A DNA stretch of 64,000 nt from a virus: the IMG/VR virus record IMGVR_UViG_3300024306_000027, positions 1 through 64,000 of that record, one strand, 5' to 3'. The notes beneath the pieces were generated by a model. That model had not been told where the DNA came from and searched no databases. It worked only from the letters and a program-made list of their open reading frames with translations. Numbering within the stretch: position 1 is the stretch's first letter; every line of letters starts with the position of its first letter. Positions 34,501-44,079 of this stretch are shown in pieces. The position numbers were made by a program, and so were the translations under genes.

Positions 34501-37500
34501 CCCACCTGTATTTGTATCAATCGTTCCGCTATTTGTAGCCGTGGCGCTTACAACTCCATTGATGTAACTGGTAAACGTACTACCGCTTCTAACAAACGCA
34601 AAGTGGTTCCATTGATTAAATACCCAGTTAGCCGTACCTAGCATATTGACGGCCCAGCTACCACCAATAGCACACAAATATTGAATCTTTGTGCCGTCTG
34701 TATATGCGGCGATTCCTGCTATTGTATTAGACCCTCTTTTCGCAAACAGCCCTCCAAAACTTGCGCCGGAAAAAAACCAGCCTTCAATAGTAAAGTCAGA
34801 GTTACCTAAATTCAGTGCATCGTTATTTGCAACTGTTAAATAATCTCCACTACCCTCAAAGTAGCCCGAACCGCCATAAGCGGCAGCACTCCAGCTAGCA
34901 CTGGGGGTGAATGGAGAGAAGGCTTGTACGGAGGTGTTTCCGTTTACTGTGATGGTGAGTGGGCTAGATGCCGGTATATTGACACCGTTACTGTCTAGGA
35001 AGCGGTTGCTTTGGCAGGTAAGCAGCGAACATTCTGTACCCTGTGGTGGGTTTGTGCCGCCTGTGGTGCGGGTTAGTGGGGTGGTTGGAGGTGTAAACGC
35101 TGATGTGTAGACAGCACGGCCTTTGACGATGCGAACATTTGACATGTAGCCAAAATACTCTTGAGTCCCGACTCCAGACCTGCCAATAGTTACCGCTTGT
35201 GCTGCGTAATTATTTGCATCACTACCACTGGTACTTAATTGCCCATTTACATAAATTCTTGTGGTTCCAGATTCCCTCGATACTGCAATATGACTCCACT
35301 GGTTAGGGGCAACCGTTCCTCCGCTTGTGTAAAGTGCGCTACCAGTTCCAGTTGTTGGATTGTAATAAGCAATTCTATTTTGATAATAAAAAAGCGTACC
35401 GCCGTTTGTGGCGTGTTCAATGATGTAAAAATTACCAGAGCCAGATGTCCACGTTGAAGCAGTAGGAAACACCCATACTTCCCACGTAAAATCGCTAGTT
35501 CCATAAGCAAAAGCAGCGTTGCTTGCCAAACTTAAAGAATCGACACTCCCATCAAAATAATTCCCCCACCCAGTCTGTGAGAACGGGCTAAACGTACCTT
35601 GTGTGGCATTGCCGTTTCTAGTAATAACATGATTAAACTGAGAACTATCCTGAAAGCCGCTGTTGTTGTAGTTAGCACGGTCTTGTAGGGTAAGAAGTTG
35701 AGTTCCTGAAATGGCGGTAACAGGAGTGGTTGGTACTGTAGTTCCAGCAATAGCAGTTCCATCTACAAATCTTACATCTGCAATGTAACCAACTACAGAA
35801 ACAGGGCTACCTGCATAAGGCCTTTGGCCAATATGCACGGTTTGACTGGCATTACCAAAAGTATCTGTCTTAGTTATAGAGCCTACGGTGGCACCGTTTA
35901 AGTAAGCAGTTACAGTGTTGCCACTTCTCGAGAATGACACAAAATACCACTGCCCTGGTACAAACGTATTTGCAGCAGAATAAATCTGTGCTGCACCACC
36001 GCCACCGTTAATATAGTAACCAAACGTACCATTCTCAACTGTGACCATCCAATTACCTGATGTGGTACTGGTGTTGGCGTGATTGCCTAAGATAACTTGT
36101 TGATTACTAGATAATGTGTAAAACCAAAAGCTCACTGTAAAGTTGCCAGTAGTTGCAAACTGCCCAGTAGTAGGCGTAGCTAGAAAATCCCCATTACCAT
36201 CAAAGTAGCCTGACCCACTAGTAGTGTCAGTTTCTAGAAATGGGGAGAAGCTGGCTACGGTTACATCACCGTTCTTAGTTATTGTTAACGGGCTTGATGC
36301 TGGCGTATTAACACCATTACTATCCAAAAATCTGTTAGACTGAAGCGTTAAAAATTGGACGTTTGTTGCGCCTTGACTTGTTCTGGTCAATGGCGAAGTG
36401 CTAGGCGTAAACCCAGAAGTACTATAAACGGCAACTTTAGAAAATCTTACGTTACTTAAATAACCAGGAAAACTTTGAGCCGCTATATCGCCTGAGTTAG
36501 TGCCAATTACCATATTGGCTGTAGAACCTAAAGCGGCAGATTTAGAAACGGAGCTTAAAAGAGTTCCGTTTTGGAACGTGTAAACAGTTCCAGAGCTTCT
36601 CATGACGCAAATATGAACCCAAACGTTTGCGTAATTAGACATGGAGCCTATATAAGCGCCTGACCCACCCCATTCAACATACACCTGTCTGGCATTTGCT
36701 GACCCACTTCCATAGCCAATAGTCAAATTAGGATTGGATGCTGCGGTCATTATCCCAACTTGAGATTTATCGGATGTAACATACATCCACCATTCTGCCG
36801 TAAAGTCTCCAGTAGAAACAGAAAAATCTGAATTTGTGTATTGAATGTAGTCGCTTGCACCATCGAAATATGCACTCCAACTAGTCCCATACGGACTAAA
36901 ACTGCTGCTGCGTGTGTCGCCGTTAACTGTAATAGGAAAACCATTGCCATTATTTTGACCGCTTTTATCACTAAAGCAGTTATAGCCGCTGGTATTAGCA
37001 GGATTGCCGCTAAGGTGTAGTGTCGTATATGGCCACAGTTCATCACCAGTTTGTGCAGTGTTGCAACCTAAGTTTAGCGCACTACTATTATCGCTAAATG
37101 GCAAGCGAAAGCCATTAGTACCATAGGTACCTGTATAGGCACTAGGTGTCCAAACGCCTGTGGTTGCACTGGTTGCACCAAAAGCTGCTGGTGTTAGCTG
37201 TTGGCCGTCGATAAAGTGAACGTCGGCTATATAGCCGTTAAACCAACCATAGGCACCAATCTCAGAACCTATGTTATGGACTGTAGTCGCGTTAACCCAA
37301 GTGTCATAGTTTTGCGAGGGATATGTGGCTGTGTCAAAGGATGTTATCTGAACACCGTTAATATACAGCTTGACGCGATCGGACGCTGTAGCTTGCGTGG
37401 TATCAACTGCACACACAAGGTGATACCACGCAGACGAATCGCGAAATACTTGTGTTGTAATAAGGTTTAGATTTGGAGTATCAGAGATGAAGTTTCTGAA

Positions 37501-37770
37501 ATAGAGCTTGTTTGATGTAGCGTCAAACTCGCATCGAAAGGTACTTTGTCCAGTGTTTAACGCCGAAAACAGTATGTTTGTAGTCGCAAAATTAGTGCGT
37601 TTAATCCAACCACTCCAAGTCCAGGTTTTGCGATTGCCAGCTACTGGAGGTGTCCAGCTTAAATATGCGCTATCGCTGCTGTTAAATCTTAAACTACGCT
37701 CAATTTGATAAGCTGTAACAGCTGCTGCAGGTGGCTTACCACTGGCTAATAAATTAAGTATGCCTGTCAT
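31513..37770 (-). CDS. Giant tail adhesin: six LamG, two SPRY-like domains, DUF7483-like C-terminus
   Basis: The largest adhesin, 2085 aa. Six LamG-type jelly rolls at about residues 25-210, 290-470, 520-700, 735-930, 985-1180 and 1215-1380, recognised by [R/Y]F[N/D]G-like first strands (SAYFDGASDYIQY, YFDGNGDF), VSFWFY/IEGWFF strands and YINGV loops. Then two SPRY/B30.2-like domains (SGKWYFEATL, FGKNGTWFASSN at ~1415-1590; SKWYCEFTMGS, FYKNGVSQGT at ~1600-1750), and a final part (FWVKARNSAAYHSIND, GHGLGVAPKFIIVK, YTGNGSTDGPFVYTGF, FAENPFKYS) matching DUF7483-type fibre ends. Identical linker blocks show internal duplication. Surface/glycan attachment is inferred. Confidence 0.85.
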   Translation of the reverse strand: MTGILNLLASGKPPAAAVTAYQIERSLRFNSSDSAYLSWTPPVAGNRKTWTWSGWIKRTNFATTNILFSALNTGQSTFRCEFDATSNKLYFRNFISDTPNLNLITTQVFRDSSAWYHLVCAVDTTQATASDRVKLYINGVQITSFDTATYPSQNYDTWVNATTVHNIGSEIGAYGWFNGYIADVHFIDGQQLTPAAFGATSATTGVWTPSAYTGTYGTNGFRLPFSDNSSALNLGCNTAQTGDELWPYTTLHLSGNPANTSGYNCFSDKSGQNNGNGFPITVNGDTRSSSFSPYGTSWSAYFDGASDYIQYTNSDFSVSTGDFTAEWWMYVTSDKSQVGIMTAASNPNLTIGYGSGSANARQVYVEWGGSGAYIGSMSNYANVWVHICVMRSSGTVYTFQNGTLLSSVSKSAALGSTANMVIGTNSGDIAAQSFPGYLSNVRFSKVAVYSTSGFTPSTSPLTRTSQGATNVQFLTLQSNRFLDSNGVNTPASSPLTITKNGDVTVASFSPFLETDTTSGSGYFDGNGDFLATPTTGQFATTGNFTVSFWFYTLSSNQQVILGNHANTSTTSGNWMVTVENGTFGYYINGGGGAAQIYSAANTFVPGQWYFVSFSRSGNTVTAYLNGATVGSITKTDTFGNASQTVHIGQRPYAGSPVSVVGYIADVRFVDGTAIAGTTVPTTPVTAISGTQLLTLQDRANYNNSGFQDSSQFNHVITRNGNATQGTFSPFSQTGWGNYFDGSVDSLSLASNAAFAYGTSDFTWEVWVFPTASTWTSGSGNFYIIEHATNGGTLFYYQNRIAYYNPTTGTGSALYTSGGTVAPNQWSHIAVSRESGTTRIYVNGQLSTSGSDANNYAAQAVTIGRSGVGTQEYFGYMSNVRIVKGRAVYTSAFTPPTTPLTRTTGGTNPPQGTECSLLTCQSNRFLDSNGVNIPASSPLTITVNGNTSVQAFSPFTPSASWSAAAYGGSGYFEGSGDYLTVANNDALNLGNSDFTIEGWFFSGASFGGLFAKRGSNTIAGIAAYTDGTKIQYLCAIGGSWAVNMLGTANWVFNQWNHFAFVRSGSTFTSYINGVVSATATNSGTIDTNTGGFAIGATAADGAGLATSPFYLGSMRVVKGTAVYTAAFTPPSGPLTAIPGTSLLLNFTNAGIVDYTGKNVLETLGNASNVTALKKSLISAKGSLYFDGTGDSVNVPSSNSINFGSGNWTIEFWMYTANVSTRQDILDRRATATVTGWMLWMNGTAARLAFYTSFGWPFITSNTDIIANTWTHVAVVRNGNSFKMYQNGVEVASGTNASAMPDDNTYLRIGTSVENANYYNGYIQDLRITKYARYTGTFTPPVRTFAHNVLDIGHKQWTPVNFSVASGAGNDSLVDTPTPYGIDAPVAGSYATFDATSSSVTLSNGNLTLTGVAGAGYNKANTTTAVSSGKWYFEATLVSAGTDTSIGISQGNSSSTYPGQEATSYAYVLEKGQKFNGNSPAAYAASLAAGDVFMCAFDLDNNKLFFGKNGTWFASSNPATGANPAFTLTAGTYRAVGRPYGTNTATFNFGASTFAYTPPTGFAGLQDFVSGGVVRGNYATLNPINNSGGTFTNGNLDWTTPATDQRMALSSMSVSGISKWYCEFTMGSKTGSYWSVGIFGNSTAWNPRLQYRSDGARWVDSTQQAGNWSSFTQNDIIGIAFDGPTGTATFYKNGVSQGTMTVTDLTVLQYFACTSDGSGGTMNYTVNFGQRPFNYTAPSGFKALCTQNLSTPSIVKSNTAFDALVWSGDGVNNRKLTTNFSPDLFWVKARNSAAYHSINDSVRGANAILQTNTTSAEQVNSNGYVTTFAADGVNITNGSDINASGTNYVGWAWDAGTTTVTNTAGTISAQVRANPTTGFSIVSYTGVVGGNSVGHGLGVAPKFIIVKGRTTSAWIVYTQMTGVNAYLYLHTSGASVSDAGIWSGTGSGVTSSTFGVRGASDNGLTGVNLIAYCFAEVPGFSAFGSYTGNGSTDGPFVYTGFRPAWIMIKRSDNTENWNLYDTKRNSYNVADSELYPNLSNSEGTYADRDFLSNGFKIRNTNIGRNASGSTYIYAAFAENPFKYSLAR

Positions 37771-38504
37771 GTTAGTCCGTTTCCATTAATTAACCAGTAG
37801 TTTGTAGCTACTTTAACACAAGTTGCTAGACCATACTGTGCTAGTACACGACTTCCCTGAGTACCTGTGCCTGCTAGATATAAGTTATTTGCTGTTGAGC
37901 AAGTAATAGTTAGTTGCTGTGAAGTTTGATTAATAAATGTAATTACTGTGCCTGCATCATAGGCTAGTGTGTCATCAATGGTAAATATTCTAGCACTAGC
38001 ATCAGTGCTAGGATGTATAAGCGTTTTTCCACTATCACCTAGTACAGTGGTATAGTTAGCACTTTGACTATTGGTAGGAGTATTTACATAGCCTAGGGTG
38101 CTAGTATCTACTGGTAGAGTATATGTATTTGTAGCAGCTACAGCAGGCGCATTAAGTGTTGCACTGCCACTGGTACTACCAGCTAGTTTTAGGTTGCCAC
38201 TATTAAAGGTTTGAGCTGCTGTAAAGGTATTTGCCACACTAGTGCTAACATTACCAGCAGCACCTTGTGGCCCGGTTGGTCCTGTGGCACCTGTGGTGCC
38301 TGTGGTACCTTGTGGCCCAGTTGGGCCTGTTGGCCCTGTATCACCTTTGGTAGCATACGGCAAACTAGTCCAACTAGTACTGCCATTGCCTACCTTAAAT
38401 TTATTGGTGTCGGTTTCAACACCTAATTCACCAGCAGCTAGTGTAGGATTTGCACTAGTCCAAGCTGCTGCCGTACCTCGTCTAAGTTGAATTTGTTGTG
38501 GCAT
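37767..38504 (-). CDS. Tail fibre with MTD-type N-terminus and collagen-like stretch
   Basis: 245 aa. It begins with the phage hyaluronidase/Mtd-like attachment motif QIQLRRGTAAAWTSANPTL-AAGELGVETDTNKFK-VGNGSTSW, which docks fibres to the tail. A collagen-like stretch of about 14 G-x-y triplets ([10 protein letters not shown]) follows, then a beta C-terminal domain (TFNSGNLKLAGS, YTTVLGDSGKTLIHPST, TVITFINQTSQQL, VATNYWLINGNGL). It overlaps both neighbours (ATGA and TAATG). Likely trimeric. Confidence 0.8.
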   Translation of the reverse strand: MPQQIQLRRGTAAAWTSANPTLAAGELGVETDTNKFKVGNGSTSWTSLPYATKGDTGPTGPTGPQGTTGTTGATGPTGPQGAAGNVSTSVANTFTAAQTFNSGNLKLAGSTSGSATLNAPAVAATNTYTLPVDTSTLGYVNTPTNSQSANYTTVLGDSGKTLIHPSTDASARIFTIDDTLAYDAGTVITFINQTSQQLTITCSTANNLYLAGTGTQGSRVLAQYGLATCVKVATNYWLINGNGLT

Positions 38505-38710
38505 TAGATAGTACCTCCATCAATAGCCAGTATAGATAGATAGCTAGAATCTGGAAATCCGCCATCAATTACTGTGTTACCACCTCCAGCAGTACCATTA
38601 GCTGCTAGTGTAACTTGCCCTTGACTGTTTACTGTGATATTAGCATTAGTATAACTGCCTGCTGTAACACCAGTTGTAGCAATATTTTTATCATTGATTT
38701 TGGTTGTCAT
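38504..38710 (-). CDS. Small fibre-related protein
   Basis: 68 aa. Contains the [18 protein letters not shown] and TLAANG motifs that also end the collagen fibre at 42319-44079, so it looks like a detached C-terminal module of such a fibre or a small paralogue. Gly-rich tail ([10 protein letters not shown]). TAATG overlap with the gene downstream, ATGA overlap upstream. Confidence 0.65.
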   Translation of the reverse strand: MTTKINDKNIATTGVTAGSYTNANITVNSQGQVTLAANGTAGGGNTVIDGGFPDSSYLSILAIDGGTI

Positions 38711-39069
38711 AGTTCAGTCCTTTGCCAACTTGTGGTATTTTCGTTCCAACTATACATTTGTCCATCTTGTGGATATGGTTGAGGTGCTGTCCACTGACAC
38801 GTTTGTTCGTCTAATTGCCAGCTGTTAAACGGTTTAGGTGGAATAAATGCATTTCTTACGCTATCGTAAGTATAACCTATGCCAGCATAGTTTTTGCGAA
38901 AATTGCCGTTATAACTAGTTTGCCGCCAAGTTCCACCAAGAATTTTTTCTAAGTGAGCAGCACCAATATGCTCACGCTCAACACCACTACTATCACTAGT
39001 ATCACGATTGTCTACAACAACTACTTGAGTAACTAGGTTATTTTCGTCAATTTTTGCAAAATGTGCCAT
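38707..39069 (-). CDS. Small conserved tail-region protein, paralogue of 25211-25552
   Basis: 120 aa, [21 protein letters not shown] start. It shares with its paralogue the [13 protein letters not shown] core and [19 protein letters not shown]-terminal block. This copy has an extra [16 protein letters not shown] segment, as in many aquatic-phage homologues. Function unknown. It stands next to the 2OG oxygenase in the same direction with a three-base gap. Confidence 0.82.
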   Translation of the reverse strand: MAHFAKIDENNLVTQVVVVDNRDTSDSSGVEREHIGAAHLEKILGGTWRQTSYNGNFRKNYAGIGYTYDSVRNAFIPPKPFNSWQLDEQTCQWTAPQPYPQDGQMYSWNENTTSWQRTEL

Positions 39070-39072
39070 AGG

Positions 39073-39675
39073 TTAAATTTCCAATTTAAGTCCAGTTAAG
39101 TCCATTTCTTCTCCGACTACACCAACTGGAAAAGTGTTAAACGATAGTGAGATGCGAGTATCTTCACCTTTAATTTCAGGAACCATGTGGGTTAGTGACG
39201 ATGGAAATAATATTAGCTTGCCAGCAGTAACCTCAAACCACCAGCTTTCGCTATTATATGCGTTCCACTCTTGTGGTGGAAACTTAATTTGCTGCCAGCC
39301 ATCTTTGTAGAAGTAAATCCGATCATCAGGGTTTGTTTGCACATAAAACACGCCACTGATATAGCTGTTGGGATGTGCGTGTTTGTGGTGGTACTGACCT
39401 TGCTCGCTATAGTTGCACCAGCTTTGCGTCACTCTCAGACTTACATTGTGCTTAGGATTGACTGTGGACTTGAAGTATTCCGAAACAGCATCCTCGATGA
39501 ACGAACGTAGATTCGTCAGCACAGGGTTACGAAGTACGAAGTTATCAGTGCTTGTCGTATTTCCCTGATTCGGTCTTGTCTGTAACTCACGGATGAAGAA
39601 CAACTCCTCATCGCTTAATGAACGACCTAGCTCAGCAAAGCCTACAGGTGTCGGAAACAGATTATGCAATTGCAT
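39073..39675 (-). CDS. 2-oxoglutarate/Fe(II)-dependent oxygenase, TIGR02466-like
   Basis: A 200-aa oxygenase of the phage-type 2OG-Fe(II) superfamily. The start is ATG 39675 (MQLHNLFPTPVGFAEL), with AAGGAA at 39688-39683. The NLFPTPV opening, the metal-binding YHHKHAHPNSYISGVFYV (Asp of the usual HxD is His/Asn here, as in the TIGR02466 subset), the FPSSLTHMV distal His and TRISLSFN (2OG-binding Arg) are all visible. These enzymes hydroxylate protein or small-molecule substrates. It sits amid collagen-like fibre genes, which makes a prolyl or lysyl hydroxylation role attractive (inference). Codon use resembles the 39662 and 39925 genes, not the flanking block. Confidence 0.82.
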   Translation of the reverse strand: MQLHNLFPTPVGFAELGRSLSDEELFFIRELQTRPNQGNTTSTDNFVLRNPVLTNLRSFIEDAVSEYFKSTVNPKHNVSLRVTQSWCNYSEQGQYHHKHAHPNSYISGVFYVQTNPDDRIYFYKDGWQQIKFPPQEWNAYNSESWWFEVTAGKLILFPSSLTHMVPEIKGEDTRISLSFNTFPVGVVGEEMDLTGLKLEI

Positions 39676-39916
39676 CTTCAATTTCCTTTTGCTTGATGCC
39701 CATTTCTTCTAACTGTTCAGGTAGCCAGATCGTAGGGATTGAATCTTCAAACTCTCTGATCTTGTCTATCACCCAATAGACTTCTTCAATACTCGGACAA
39801 GGTCTAGGATCATCCCAGCGTGTAAAGACGTTGTTAGAGATTTCCCACTTAGCACCCGGACGAAGCAAGTGCATGGCTGTGTCAATCCCCAGAAACCTAA
39901 ATACCTTTGTTGTCAT
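39662..39916 (-). CDS. Conserved small phage protein upstream of the oxygenase
   Basis: 84 aa (MTTKVFRFLGIDTAMHLLRP...). The WEISNNVFTRWDDPRPCPS part followed by an acidic helix (EVYWVIDKIREFEDS) recurs in environmental phages near tail fibres and 2OG oxygenases; function unknown. Its last 14 bases overlap the oxygenase start, so the two are probably coupled and may act together. Confidence 0.75.
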   Translation of the reverse strand: MTTKVFRFLGIDTAMHLLRPGAKWEISNNVFTRWDDPRPCPSIEEVYWVIDKIREFEDSIPTIWLPEQLEEMGIKQKEIEDAIA

Positions 39917-39924
39917 AGACCCTC

Positions 39925-41946
39925 TTATTGATTTATTTTTATGATGACGATACCGGAGCCGCCGTTTGTTGCTACATCATTATTTGGGTTTAGCTGCCCA
40001 CTGCCGCCACCAGCCCCGCCTCCGGTATTTGTAGTTCCTGGCGTAGCGGCGGTTAATGTAAATCCGGAACTAACTCCACTAATACTTCCATCCCCGCCGC
40101 CACCTTTTTGTGAAGTAGTTGATGTTCCTCCACCTAAACCCATTGAATACCCAGAACCATTAGCAACAGCTCCACCACCACCGCCAGCATAATATATGGA
40201 AGAGCCGGTTATACTAGATGCCGTTGCCGCCCCACCATTACCACCAACCGTCCCACCATTTGCTCCGGCCCCACCAGATCCGCCGCCGCCGCCCGAACCA
40301 TAATTACCGCTAGGGCCAGCAGAAGATCCTCCATCATAGCCCTGTCTTGCGCTAATACCTGTTCCGCTTAAAGCGCCTGTAATTGTTGTGCTTGAAACAG
40401 TTTGGCTTGCGCTAACAGTATATGTTCCCGCTCCGCCTGTTCCTGTTCCTAGAGCTGTTATTGTGGTTCCAGCAGTTACACCAGTTCCGCTAAGAATCAT
40501 TCCAACTAAAAATGTATTTGTTACTGTCCCACCAACAGTAAGCGTAGTTCCAGAAATAGACGATGCCGTACCGGATGCAGATGGGTTCCCTGTTCCAGCT
40601 GCTGTAAATGCACTTGTTGACCCACCACCACCACCAGAACCCCCAGAACTGGCTGCGTTACCACCAAAATTTCCACCGCCACGAGCCCCAAAACCACCTC
40701 CGAGTGAAGTAATAGGGCCAAAGGCTGAATTGGAACCGTTTGTGTTATAACCCCCGCCACCGCCGACAGTGATTGTGTAGTCGGTTCCTGCTGTAACACT
40801 TAATCCTGTTCCAGTACGAAGGCCACCAGCGCCCCCTCCTCCGGCATAATATCCATTACCACCACCGCCACCCGCAACCACAAGATAGTCAACGCTGGTT
40901 ACACCTGTCGGGCATTTCCACGTAGTCGTGCCTTTGAATACAAAGACGGTTTGGCTAGGTACGGTGTACTTTAGGATGACGATACCGGAGCCGCCTGTGC
41001 CGCCGTTTGTTTTGTTAGCAGGAGTATCACCATAACCACCACCACCCCCACCACCTGTGTTTGCTGTGCCGTCGCCTCCAGCAACACTAGCAGTAGCTGA
41101 ACCATTTCCACCTCCGCCAGTGCCGCCAGTGCCGCCAGTTTTTGGAGAAACCGTATTCGTTCCTCCACCGCCGCCACCAGCATAAGTAACACTACTTCCA
41201 GAAATAGTTGATGCTGTTCCTGCGCCACCATTCCCGCCAGCCGAACTCGTGGCCGCTGCCGCTGCACTTCCTGCGCCACTAGCACCACCCCCGCCACCTC
41301 CTGCTGCATAGGAAGTGCCAGGGCCAGAACCAACACCGCCGTTTGACCCTTGCGAAGGAGATGTTGATGGTGTATTTCCATTTCCAGAAGATGAATTTCC
41401 TGTATGCGAACTTCCACCCCCAGAACCACCATTAGCACCCGTTACGGTTCCGTAAGGAGCAGGACTTCCCGGAACAAGAAAACCACCGCCACCGCCACCG
41501 CCATAAGCCTTGAAAGTATTTGTACCGGCTCCAGAGGGGTTTTCCGTAATCGGCGATCCAGCAATAGAACTATCCGTACCATTATTGCCAATAGTTCCAG
41601 GCGAGCCTGTTGATCTAGCGCCGCCTCCACCAACAGTAATAGTGTAATCAGTTCCCGCAGTGACAGATAAACCTGTTCCCGTCCTAAATCCACCCGCACC
41701 GCCGCCACCGCCTATCCCCGTTCCACCCCCCCCCCCACCAGCGACAACCAAATACTCAACCTCTGTCACCCCAGCAGGGCAAGTCCACGTACTGGTAGCT
41801 GTAAAGGTTTGGATGACGGTGTAGCCAAATACTGGCCAAGTGCCGCTTTGCTTAGCTACTAGTTGCTCCATTAAAGACCAAATGCCTTTAGCAGAGCTAA
41901 CGGTTGGTTGATTAGCAGCTCCAATAATGCCGCCATTACCGCGCAT
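39925..41946 (-). CDS. Polyglycine-rich tail adhesin with two repeated modules
   Basis: 673 aa. Two tandem halves, each opening with a beta strand and CP-containing turn ([21 protein letters not shown] at ~50-70 and [21 protein letters not shown] at ~340-365), a shared [18 protein letters not shown] segment, then long polyglycine regions with short hydrophobic strands, and each ending with [16 protein letters not shown]. The Gly runs suggest packed polyglycine-II helices like those in S16 gp38-type adhesins. A beta insert ([18 protein letters not shown]) lies in the second half. It has no signal peptide and is assumed to be a virion tip adhesin. Confidence 0.78.
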   Translation of the reverse strand: MRGNGGIIGAANQPTVSSAKGIWSLMEQLVAKQSGTWPVFGYTVIQTFTATSTWTCPAGVTEVEYLVVAGGGGGGTGIGGGGGAGGFRTGTGLSVTAGTDYTITVGGGGARSTGSPGTIGNNGTDSSIAGSPITENPSGAGTNTFKAYGGGGGGGFLVPGSPAPYGTVTGANGGSGGGSSHTGNSSSGNGNTPSTSPSQGSNGGVGSGPGTSYAAGGGGGGASGAGSAAAAATSSAGGNGGAGTASTISGSSVTYAGGGGGGTNTVSPKTGGTGGTGGGGNGSATASVAGGDGTANTGGGGGGGYGDTPANKTNGGTGGSGIVILKYTVPSQTVFVFKGTTTWKCPTGVTSVDYLVVAGGGGGNGYYAGGGGAGGLRTGTGLSVTAGTDYTITVGGGGGYNTNGSNSAFGPITSLGGGFGARGGGNFGGNAASSGGSGGGGGSTSAFTAAGTGNPSASGTASSISGTTLTVGGTVTNTFLVGMILSGTGVTAGTTITALGTGTGGAGTYTVSASQTVSSTTITGALSGTGISARQGYDGGSSAGPSGNYGSGGGGGSGGAGANGGTVGGNGGAATASSITGSSIYYAGGGGGAVANGSGYSMGLGGGTSTTSQKGGGGDGSISGVSSGFTLTAATPGTTNTGGGAGGGSGQLNPNNDVATNGGSGIVIIKINQ

Positions 41947-42317
41947 TAGCTAATCTCCTCATAACTTACTACTATTTCTAGTAGGCTAGTAGCTGTAGTT
42001 TGTGCACGAACTATATCACCTTCTTCTAGATAAATATTAGCATCTTTGCTAATAACTACAAGGCTGGAATCGGCAGGTACAATTATTGTTTTAGCTAGAT
42101 AAAAATTTGTTCCAGCACCTTCACTGCTATCATAAAATACTACATTAACTTCGGCGTTATTAGTTCCGTGTACGTTAGACACAATAATACTATTTATCTT
42201 AAATACTTTATTACTGGCTGCACTATTAGTTACTATATCTAATAAACTTGCAGTAAGGGCCTTACCAACGGTTTTACCAATAATGGTTGTAACATTGACT
42301 ATATTTGGTGCTGCCAT
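41946..42317 (-). CDS. Conserved tail-associated structural protein (unknown)
   Basis: 123 aa from ATG 42317, set by a perfect GGAGG at 42327-42323. A beta-rich protein ([64 protein letters not shown]) ending in an acidic strand. Similar small beta proteins are common beside tail fibres in environmental phages; I do not know a function. One-base overlap with the polyglycine gene downstream and a one-base gap after the collagen fibre upstream. Confidence 0.75.
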   Translation of the reverse strand: MAAPNIVNVTTIIGKTVGKALTASLLDIVTNSAASNKVFKINSIIVSNVHGTNNAEVNVVFYDSSEGAGTNFYLAKTIIVPADSSLVVISKDANIYLEEGDIVRAQTTATSLLEIVVSYEEIS

Positions 42318-42318
42318 A

Positions 42319-44079
42319 TTATCCTCCAAATACCATTGCCATGGCAATAGCCTTTCCTGTTGTTATTCCACCACCGCTACCGTTAGCTGCTAAAGTAATT
42401 CTACCATAAGTATCTACTGTAATATTAGCATTTGTATAACTGCCTGCGGTAACGCCGCTGGTGGCAAGGCTAACAGTTCCTGTAGTAGTAATTGGTCCGC
42501 CAGTTAATCCAGCACCAGTTGATATTTGCTGTACACTACCGCCACCGCCTCCACCCATTACACGAATCTGAATGTTCACACCGGTTGCAGGAGCAGTGGT
42601 AAATACTACATTACTACCTGAAACAGTATAATCAGTAGTTGGTACTTGTGTAACACCGTTTTCTAATACTAGAATATTATTTACAGTAATTCCGCTAACG
42701 GCGGCAAATGTGGTTGTACTACCGTCTCCGGTATACGTATAAGTTGAATATGCTACCCCACCACCAGCCGATAAAGCAATTGTAATAGAACCATTACCAT
42801 TAGTAATATCTATGCCTGAACCAGCGGTTAGGGTTGCTTTAGTAAGTGTATTGCCGGTAGAGTTACCAATTAATAATTGACCATTAGTAAAAGTTGTTTG
42901 TCCTGTACCACCATTTGCAGGAATTAAAGTACCAGCAAGCGTAATAGTTCCTGTAGTGGTTATAGGTCCGCCAGTCGCTGTAAGACCTGTGGTTCCACCA
43001 GATATATTTACACTTTGCACAGTGCCGCTAGCACCTCCTACACCAGTAACACTGCTAGACATGCCAGTATCGCCAGCTACTAACCAACGTTGACCTGGTA
43101 GTATAGTAATACTAGCACCTGCACCAATAGTTACTGGTCCAACACTTAGCGCGTTTTTACCATTAGTAATTATATATGGTGTAGTAATAGTTTGGCTAGT
43201 TTCTAAGACTGGTCCACTGCTACCACCCCCACCACCAGTACTAGCAATAGTAATAGTATTTGCGTCGTTTCTAGTAATGGTTACATTATCGCCAGCCTGT
43301 AATTTAACGTCGTCTGTGCTAGCATCGCTGCCAGTTAATCGTAAGTTAGCACCGCCTGTGGCTGTTTCAGCACTAATAGCATAAGTAGCTCCACTACCAC
43401 CGCCACCACTAACTGTAACTGTAACTGCTCCACTAGTATTAGTTGCGGTTACTCCGCTGCCAACAAAATTAAAGCTAGTTACGTTGCTAGTTAACAGTGT
43501 GCCTTCATCACTAACACTAACTGCGCTGCCTGCACCTTGTGCACCGGTTGGTCCTATGGCACCTGTTGGACCTGCTGCACCTGTAGGGCCTGCTGTACCT
43601 TGTGCACCTGTAGGACCTGCTGTACCTGCTGTACCTTGTGGTCCTGTGGGTCCTGCACTGCCTGCTGTACCTTGTGGTCCTGTGGGTCCTGCACTGCCTG
43701 CTGTACCTTGTGGTCCTGTGGGTCCTGCTGCTCCACTAGCACCTGTAGGACCTGCACTACCTTGTGGTCCTGTTGGACCTGCTACAGTACTAGCTGCACC
43801 TTGAGGACCTGTAGGTCCTGCTGCTCCTGCACTACCTTGTGGCCCTGTGGGACCAGCTACTGTACTAGCTGCACCTTGAGGACCTGTAGGACCTGCTATA
43901 CCTTGTGCACCTGTAGGGCCTGCTACTGTACTAGCCGGACCAGTTGGCCCAGTTGGTCCTTGAACTCCTTGACCTGTGTTTAATGATTCCCAGCCTTTGC
44001 CGTTCCATTTCCAAGTACGTCCATTAAAGCTATAGGTATCATTAACACTAGGATTTGATGGAAAATTAATATCTGGCAT
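42319..44079 (-). CDS. Collagen-like tail fibre
   Basis: 586 aa. The N-terminus ([31 protein letters not shown]) is the short tail-docking motif of many phage collagen fibres. Residues ~45-185 are G-P-T/G-P-Q triplets interrupted by ASTVAGPTG elements. The C-terminal ~390 residues are beta: [21 protein letters not shown], a [20 protein letters not shown] region, [16 protein letters not shown] and [17 protein letters not shown] at the end. Likely a trimer with collagen shaft and beta-head. No cleaved S74 chaperone here. A stop TAA and a GGAGG for the next gene share the 3' end. Confidence 0.85.
   Translation of the reverse strand: MPDINFPSNPSVNDTYSFNGRTWKWNGKGWESLNTGQGVQGPTGPTGPASTVAGPTGAQGIAGPTGPQGAASTVAGPTGPQGSAGAAGPTGPQGAASTVAGPTGPQGSAGPTGASGAAGPTGPQGTAGSAGPTGPQGTAGSAGPTGPQGTAGTAGPTGAQGTAGPTGAAGPTGAIGPTGAQGAGSAVSVSDEGTLLTSNVTSFNFVGSGVTATNTSGAVTVTVSGGGGSGATYAISAETATGGANLRLTGSDASTDDVKLQAGDNVTITRNDANTITIASTGGGGGSSGPVLETSQTITTPYIITNGKNALSVGPVTIGAGASITILPGQRWLVAGDTGMSSSVTGVGGASGTVQSVNISGGTTGLTATGGPITTTGTITLAGTLIPANGGTGQTTFTNGQLLIGNSTGNTLTKATLTAGSGIDITNGNGSITIALSAGGGVAYSTYTYTGDGSTTTFAAVSGITVNNILVLENGVTQVPTTDYTVSGSNVVFTTAPATGVNIQIRVMGGGGGGSVQQISTGAGLTGGPITTTGTVSLATSGVTAGSYTNANITVDTYGRITLAANGSGGGITTGKAIAMAMVFGG
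43530..43980 (-). repeat. Collagen G-x-y coding repeats
   Basis: Coding triplet repeats for Gly-Pro-Thr / Gly-Pro-Gln (plus strand ACCTGTAGGACCTGC-like 9- and 18-base periodicity). Several 36-54-base blocks are near identical (for example around 43625-43735), a substrate for slippage, so shaft length may vary between isolates. Confidence 0.8.
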
